Assembly: GCA_014706295.1 (NCBI GenBank)
Contig: JACSVZ010000015.1
Location: 55,301,535-55,365,534, forward strand
Reading direction: 5' to 3'
Source of the DNA: Lycocorax pyrrhopterus obiensis
Lineage: Eukaryota; Chordata; Aves; Passeriformes; Paradisaeidae
DNA: 64,000 bases
Part shown: piece by piece, positions 59,701 through 64,000 of the stretch
How positions within the stretch are numbered: position 1 is the first letter of the stretch
How the letters are laid out: each line of letters starts with the position of its first letter
Position numbers and translations under genes: made by a program
The notes under the pieces: generated by a model
Seen by the model: the letters and a program-made list of their open reading frames with translations, nothing else
Told to the model about the DNA's origin: nothing
The model's database searches: none

Positions 59701-62700
59701 TGAAAATATCTGTCACTGCCTGCACAAGACTGTTCGCCCCACTGGCAAGGCCACAGCTGGCTGCCTTTGGGGCTGCCTGCTGAGGGTGGGCTGCAGAGCA
59801 GGCAGCATGGAGTGCTGATGGTGCACAGTGGTCACCTCCCTCCCTCCTGCCTCTCTTCTTGCTTCCTTTCACTCTCCTTGGAGGGGAGGCACAAAAGGAA
59901 ACTCCACTTTTCAAGACTGTTCCGTTTGCATCAGGCCAAAATGTGTTTTCGACTGAACAATCACTTTCTGTGCAGACAGTGACAGCTCAATTGGTCCAAG
60001 GAGGGGGGTGGGAGGGGTGCTAAGGTTTTCTTTCACTTCTTGTAGTGTTAGACCATGTCAAATGAGACAGTTGAAACAACACCCGGTTTGTTTGTCTTGT
60101 GGCCTGGTCTGGGGTGTGAAATATTAGGACAGCAGCAAAGTGTTTGCATCTCTCCACAGCTGGAGAACGCCTCCCACACAGCTTCTGCCCCTCTCTCATT
60201 CAATGGGGACCTGAACAGCACCTTTCTCTAGACAAAAGCTCCCCTGGGTGCCAGGTTTTTGGTCTTGGACTCTCTCTTGAGCATCCGAACAGATCACAGG
60301 CATATTTAAAAGATTTGCTAAGCTCTCACACTTACTTGGGATATAAAGTTGATTGAAGTAGGATGCTCAAGTTTCAGGTTGTGCCTGATACTACTTTTTC
60401 ACTTGGTTCTTCCTTTCTGTGTGTCATTTCCTGAATGCTATTACTTCATTTTCATCTTGATTGAACTGCAAGTATAAACCAGCGCACCTGGTGAACTTGA
60501 GAGCAGGGGAGGCAATCCACAACTTTGTGATTATAAGAAGCACGGAATGCCTCCATATTTGCTCTCTCTCCCCATAAGACAGAAACTATGCTCTTCTTGC
60601 CCAATGTCTGCATTACAACTTCAGTTTTTATGTCCTTTTCCTAGAAAAGACATTCCTGGTTTGTAACCAAGACCTACTTTAACATGGAGTGGGTTTTGTT
60701 TGGGTTTTTTAAATTGCCATTACTAATTATTTTTGGAGGTTCTAAGCACCGACAGAGGCTGATAAAAGTCTCTAAGAGATCAGTCCTGCCCCTATTTAAG
60801 CTCTTCTCCAGAAAAGTCTTTCTGCCTATCACTACAATGAGAGAGAGTTGATCTCACTTCTGCTCTAACTCCCGGAGAGAGTAAACAGAAGATTGAACAC
60901 TGACTTTTAAGAGAGCTCACAATCCTACACCATATCCTACGTGTATTGTTGAATCTAAAGAGGGAATGGTTTATAATGATCCTGTGAGGAACATGTGTTT
61001 TAAGTATGCCAGTCTGACTAAGATGAGACTGGTAAAGCTTCAAGTGTAATCAGAGAACGTACTCCCAATATGAGCAGATTATCTCCACTGATCACATTTA
61101 CTTACCTTAATTCATGTAAACCTCAAAGGGGATATGTAAGGATCTGTGGTCCAGAGGGAGCCAACTCAGCTGGGTGTGAGGCAAAGCAGGCCCAGACAGT
61201 CAGCAGCTGTGTTAGAAGGTGCACAGTCTAACGTGTCCTGTGGAGGATGACGTGTGTAGATTCAACAGCAGCACTGCCCTGACTGTGGATAAGTTTTCCC
61301 AGAACCAGGCTGGTTGGTGTAGGCTGTGGGCACTGGAACTTGTGGGTATAGATGTTCAGGGCTCCATCAGCTGTGGAATCTCTGCAGTGTCCTCCAGTTT
61401 GTGATGCAGGCATGACCATCATCTCCCGTGTGACTTGGATCTTTCAAATCTAGTAAATGTGCTGTAGATTATTGTAAGGGCTTTTCCAGTCGAAAGCTGG
61501 GTGTTCCTCATAATTAGTCAGGTAAGCACTAAAGCTCCATGAGACATAGCTGGGGTAAAAAAAACCAGAAAGGTAGTAGTCTTATATGTGAATGACTTTT
61601 AAGTAAAAAGGGTTGGTTTGTGTAAAAGAAGCTGTAAATCACATCACTTCTTGCCTGCTCAGATCTTTTCTTCTCTGTCTCTATGTCCTCTCCAGAAGAT
61701 CATAAAGCCTTTTAGACTGTGCAGTACCTGTAAATATCTGATGTATCATCTCACTGAGAAAAGTAATGAATGTTAGTATCACTGTAGAAAGACTGTAGTG
61801 TATTTAGCTTAATGTAATGGAAAGCCATAGACAGATATCAAATCCTTCCTTCTTTCAGAAATTCTGTATATTCATAAAATTTTTGATTTTTCAAAGTTAT
61901 TCTTCTACTACTGCTACTGTTCTATTATGTATTGAGAAATGACTAATTGATGAAGAAGGTGGTGTGGAGCCAAAAAGAGCTAAACTACTGTGCTTTTGTG
62001 TTCAGTGAAGGGAAAGAGGTATTGAGGGTTTTCCCTCAACTCGAAAAATGAAAGCAGAGCTTAACTACGCATTGTACAAGCCACACTCTGAGGCACTGGA
62101 GTTCTGCCCAGAGGTGACTGTCTAATTTTCTGAAAACTAATATTGTGAGCATCCTTGCAGGAGGATGCTGATGAGATGGGTACTTGGACCCCTAGCAAGT
62201 TTTGATGGCCTTGAAAGAAGTTGCCCCTTTATTGACTTACGGTGTAAGTAAAGTCAAAGATCCATTCATGGAAAAGTGTGAGGAGGGTGGCAAACATTTC
62301 CAGTATTCATACCTTCATTGTTTGTTTGTGATATTTGGTTGGTCAACACCCCCTTTAAATAAAGGAAAGCAACCTGATCAGCAGCAGCACTGGCACATGC
62401 GTGAGGTAATTTTTTTATTAAACAATTCTATAGATAGCCCGCTAATAAATTAAATAACATACGTTCCTTTTCCTTCCATTTTGGAAGTAAGAGTAGTGTT
62501 CAAGGTCTGAAAGGCCTGGAGAGAAATCAGAGCTCTGAAGGATGGGAAAGGTCAGAGGTCAGCAGTGGAAATGGGGTGTATGCCTTCATTTTTATACAGG
62601 TAATTTTGGCCAGGTAGTTGGGATAGAACAAGGAGGTAACACTAAGGGTACAGTCTACTCATGCTACTCAGTGTTATGTCTTTGCACAGATTTTTTTTTT

Positions 62701-63779
62701 TTGTTCAATTGTTAGCTTCATTTTGAAAAGTGACAGAGGATTTGGGATCTGTACCATTTTGGTCAGCCAACTTGGCATAATGTAGAGGAGTCTAAATATA
62801 GCTGAAGGAGATGGTGCTCATTAGGCAACTGAAACCACTAGAGAAGATAAAAATATGTCAAATACTCTGTGGATTTAATTTCAGATTGAGCTAGTCTCCC
62901 TATATAGAAACACCACTTCTGTGGTAGTTCCTTTTATTTACTTCCTACAACACAGATATTTGATTTTATCTTAATGTTTTGTATGTGCTCAAGTATTAGC
63001 AAATTTTCCAAGTGTCATGGTAGTGCTTGAAAGTTTTTCATGTCCAGCATTAAAACATTCATTTGGCTCTTCAAATGAGGCTGGTTTGTAGCTGATGCGC
63101 ATCAATGGAGCTGTGCCAGCTTCCTCCAGCTGAGCCTTTGGCCCTTCAGTGCTGGCCTTTTTGCAGTTCTCTTATCACGATCCTGTTTGAACCATCCAGA
63201 CATACAGCACAAACTCTGTTAATGCAGAAAACCGGTACTGGGAAATACAGAAAAAGAAGTATAAAAACCTCCGTGATTTAATCCAAACCTTACAAAGGCG
63301 TTGTTTCTTTGGGCAGTTTCTTTGAAAAGACTACCATTTCAAACAAAACAGAAGGAAATTAGTAGGAAGTGATTATGGAGACAGGAAATCTGAAAGCCAT
63401 GAAACTGTAAATAAAGTGTTATTTGTACTACTGTACTTGGTGCCCTGCTTTGCATTCCCAGCACGAAATGTTAGACAAGGCTTTAGCACTAGAGCAGGGA
63501 CCAAGTTATTTGGATGTTTAAAAAAAAAAATCAACAAAAGAAGTAAAAAGGGTCCAACCACATATTTCATATGATTAAAAGTAGAAAGTCTTTTGGATGA
63601 TTATTTGTATGAAATTCTTCTGGCCAGATTTTTGTCTGAAACTTGAAGCCCCGCAGCCAGTCTCCATCACAATTTGTTCCTCTCAGCAAAGGATGTGACT
63701 TGTTTAGACATCAAACACGTATCAAGTGGCTCAATGTTAGTATTCTGGAGCATCAGCTCTGAGGCAGGCGCCAGTGCTA
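56781..63779. other. Long non-coding stretch, no gene recognised
   Basis: Seven kilobases of mostly AT-rich sequence with no recognisable exon, repeat family or RNA gene. Mononucleotide T-runs occur near 59166-59179 and 62691-62702. A G-rich run (GGGGGGTGGGAGGGG) lies near 60003-60018. Open frames remain at or below 116 codons. Confidence 0.5.
59259..59280. repeat. Perfect 10-bp inverted repeat with 2-base spacer
   Basis: TCCATGAAGT (59259-59268), spacer TT, ACTTCATGGA (59271-59280). A perfect 22-base near-palindrome outside any named element; it could be a dimeric protein-binding site or chance. Confidence 0.85.
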
Positions 63780-63780
63780 A

Positions 63781-64000
63781 CATCATTACACAACTCATGT
63801 GGCACTATGATAATCCAGTTCAGCACTGCCTGCATTTATTGTTTATTTTTATCAGACCAATAAAGCTCATCTTTTCCATCTGTCAGCATTATCTTATGTG
63901 ATCCATTAATACAGCTAAGAGGGATGCATTACACTATGCACTTGCATGTCAGTTAATGAACCACCTTAACCTGTGGTAACAATGAGTGAATGAACACAGA
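63781..64000. promoter_or_regulatory. Candidate conserved non-coding element at window end
   Basis: A repeat-free block with a dense series of factor-like words: forkhead-type TTGTTTATTTTTATC (about 63838-63852), GACCAATAAAGCTC, several TTAAT homeodomain cores, and runt-type CTGTGGT at 63971-63977. The word density resembles vertebrate developmental enhancers. The block is cut by the window end. Confidence 0.3.

Noticed and set aside
60001..60020. G-rich run as a second G-quadruplex
   Set aside because: Only three runs of three or more G are separated by loop bases; it does not meet the four-run rule.
1..64000. tRNA, rRNA, microRNA or CRISPR array
   Set aside because: Looked for cloverleaf boxes, rRNA words, long hairpins and spaced direct repeats. 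None was convincing by eye; covariance searches would be needed to exclude divergent RNAs.

Overview
This window looks like a stretch of bird nuclear genome with no gene that I can name. The main evidence is repeat content. Several copies of the 3' end of the CR1 LINE are present, recognised by the terminal words GGCCAGGAGTTGGACTCAATG and TATGATTCTATGATTCT. There is also one LTR of the avian ERVL type. The background is AT-rich and intron- or gene-desert-like, with stop codons in all frames. I saw nothing bacterial or plasmid-like: no operons, ribosome binding sites or CRISPR array. The species cannot be fixed from the sequence.

Layout. 1-7.3 kb is AT-rich non-coding DNA with one short CR1 tail and one AATAAA + A-tract unit. 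7.3-9.0 kb is the richest repeat locus: an old decayed CR1 ORF2 fragment (inter-domain and reverse-transcriptase parts) split by a younger CR1 3' end in the same orientation. A second CR1 3' end lies at 12.0-12.7 kb. 17.1-17.5 kb holds a solitary LTR, followed closely by a TTCTA-family pentanucleotide array. 18-27 kb is unannotated except for an AT-rich inverted repeat (22.56 kb) and a faint MIR-like SINE tail (23.0 kb). CR1 tails follow at 27.2, 37.6 and 48.5 kb. 42.9-44.2 kb is a minus-strand LINE cluster: an ancient L3/CR1-like reverse-transcriptase relic next to a younger antisense CR1 whose tail has grown into a (TAGAA)n array. The last 12 kb contain the best exon-like signal, 52092-52162, which is bounded by good splice sites. 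They also contain sequence blocks that read like conserved non-coding elements.

There is no gene system here working together. Any function most likely lies in cis-regulatory elements (candidates near 6.4-6.8, 16.6, 28.3, 45.0-45.5, 52.3-52.7 and 63.8-64.0 kb) and possibly in one or two exons of an unidentified gene. The rest is repeat history. I found no convincing undescribed system. The most useful leads are the 52 kb exon candidate with its neighbouring block and the nested CR1 structure.
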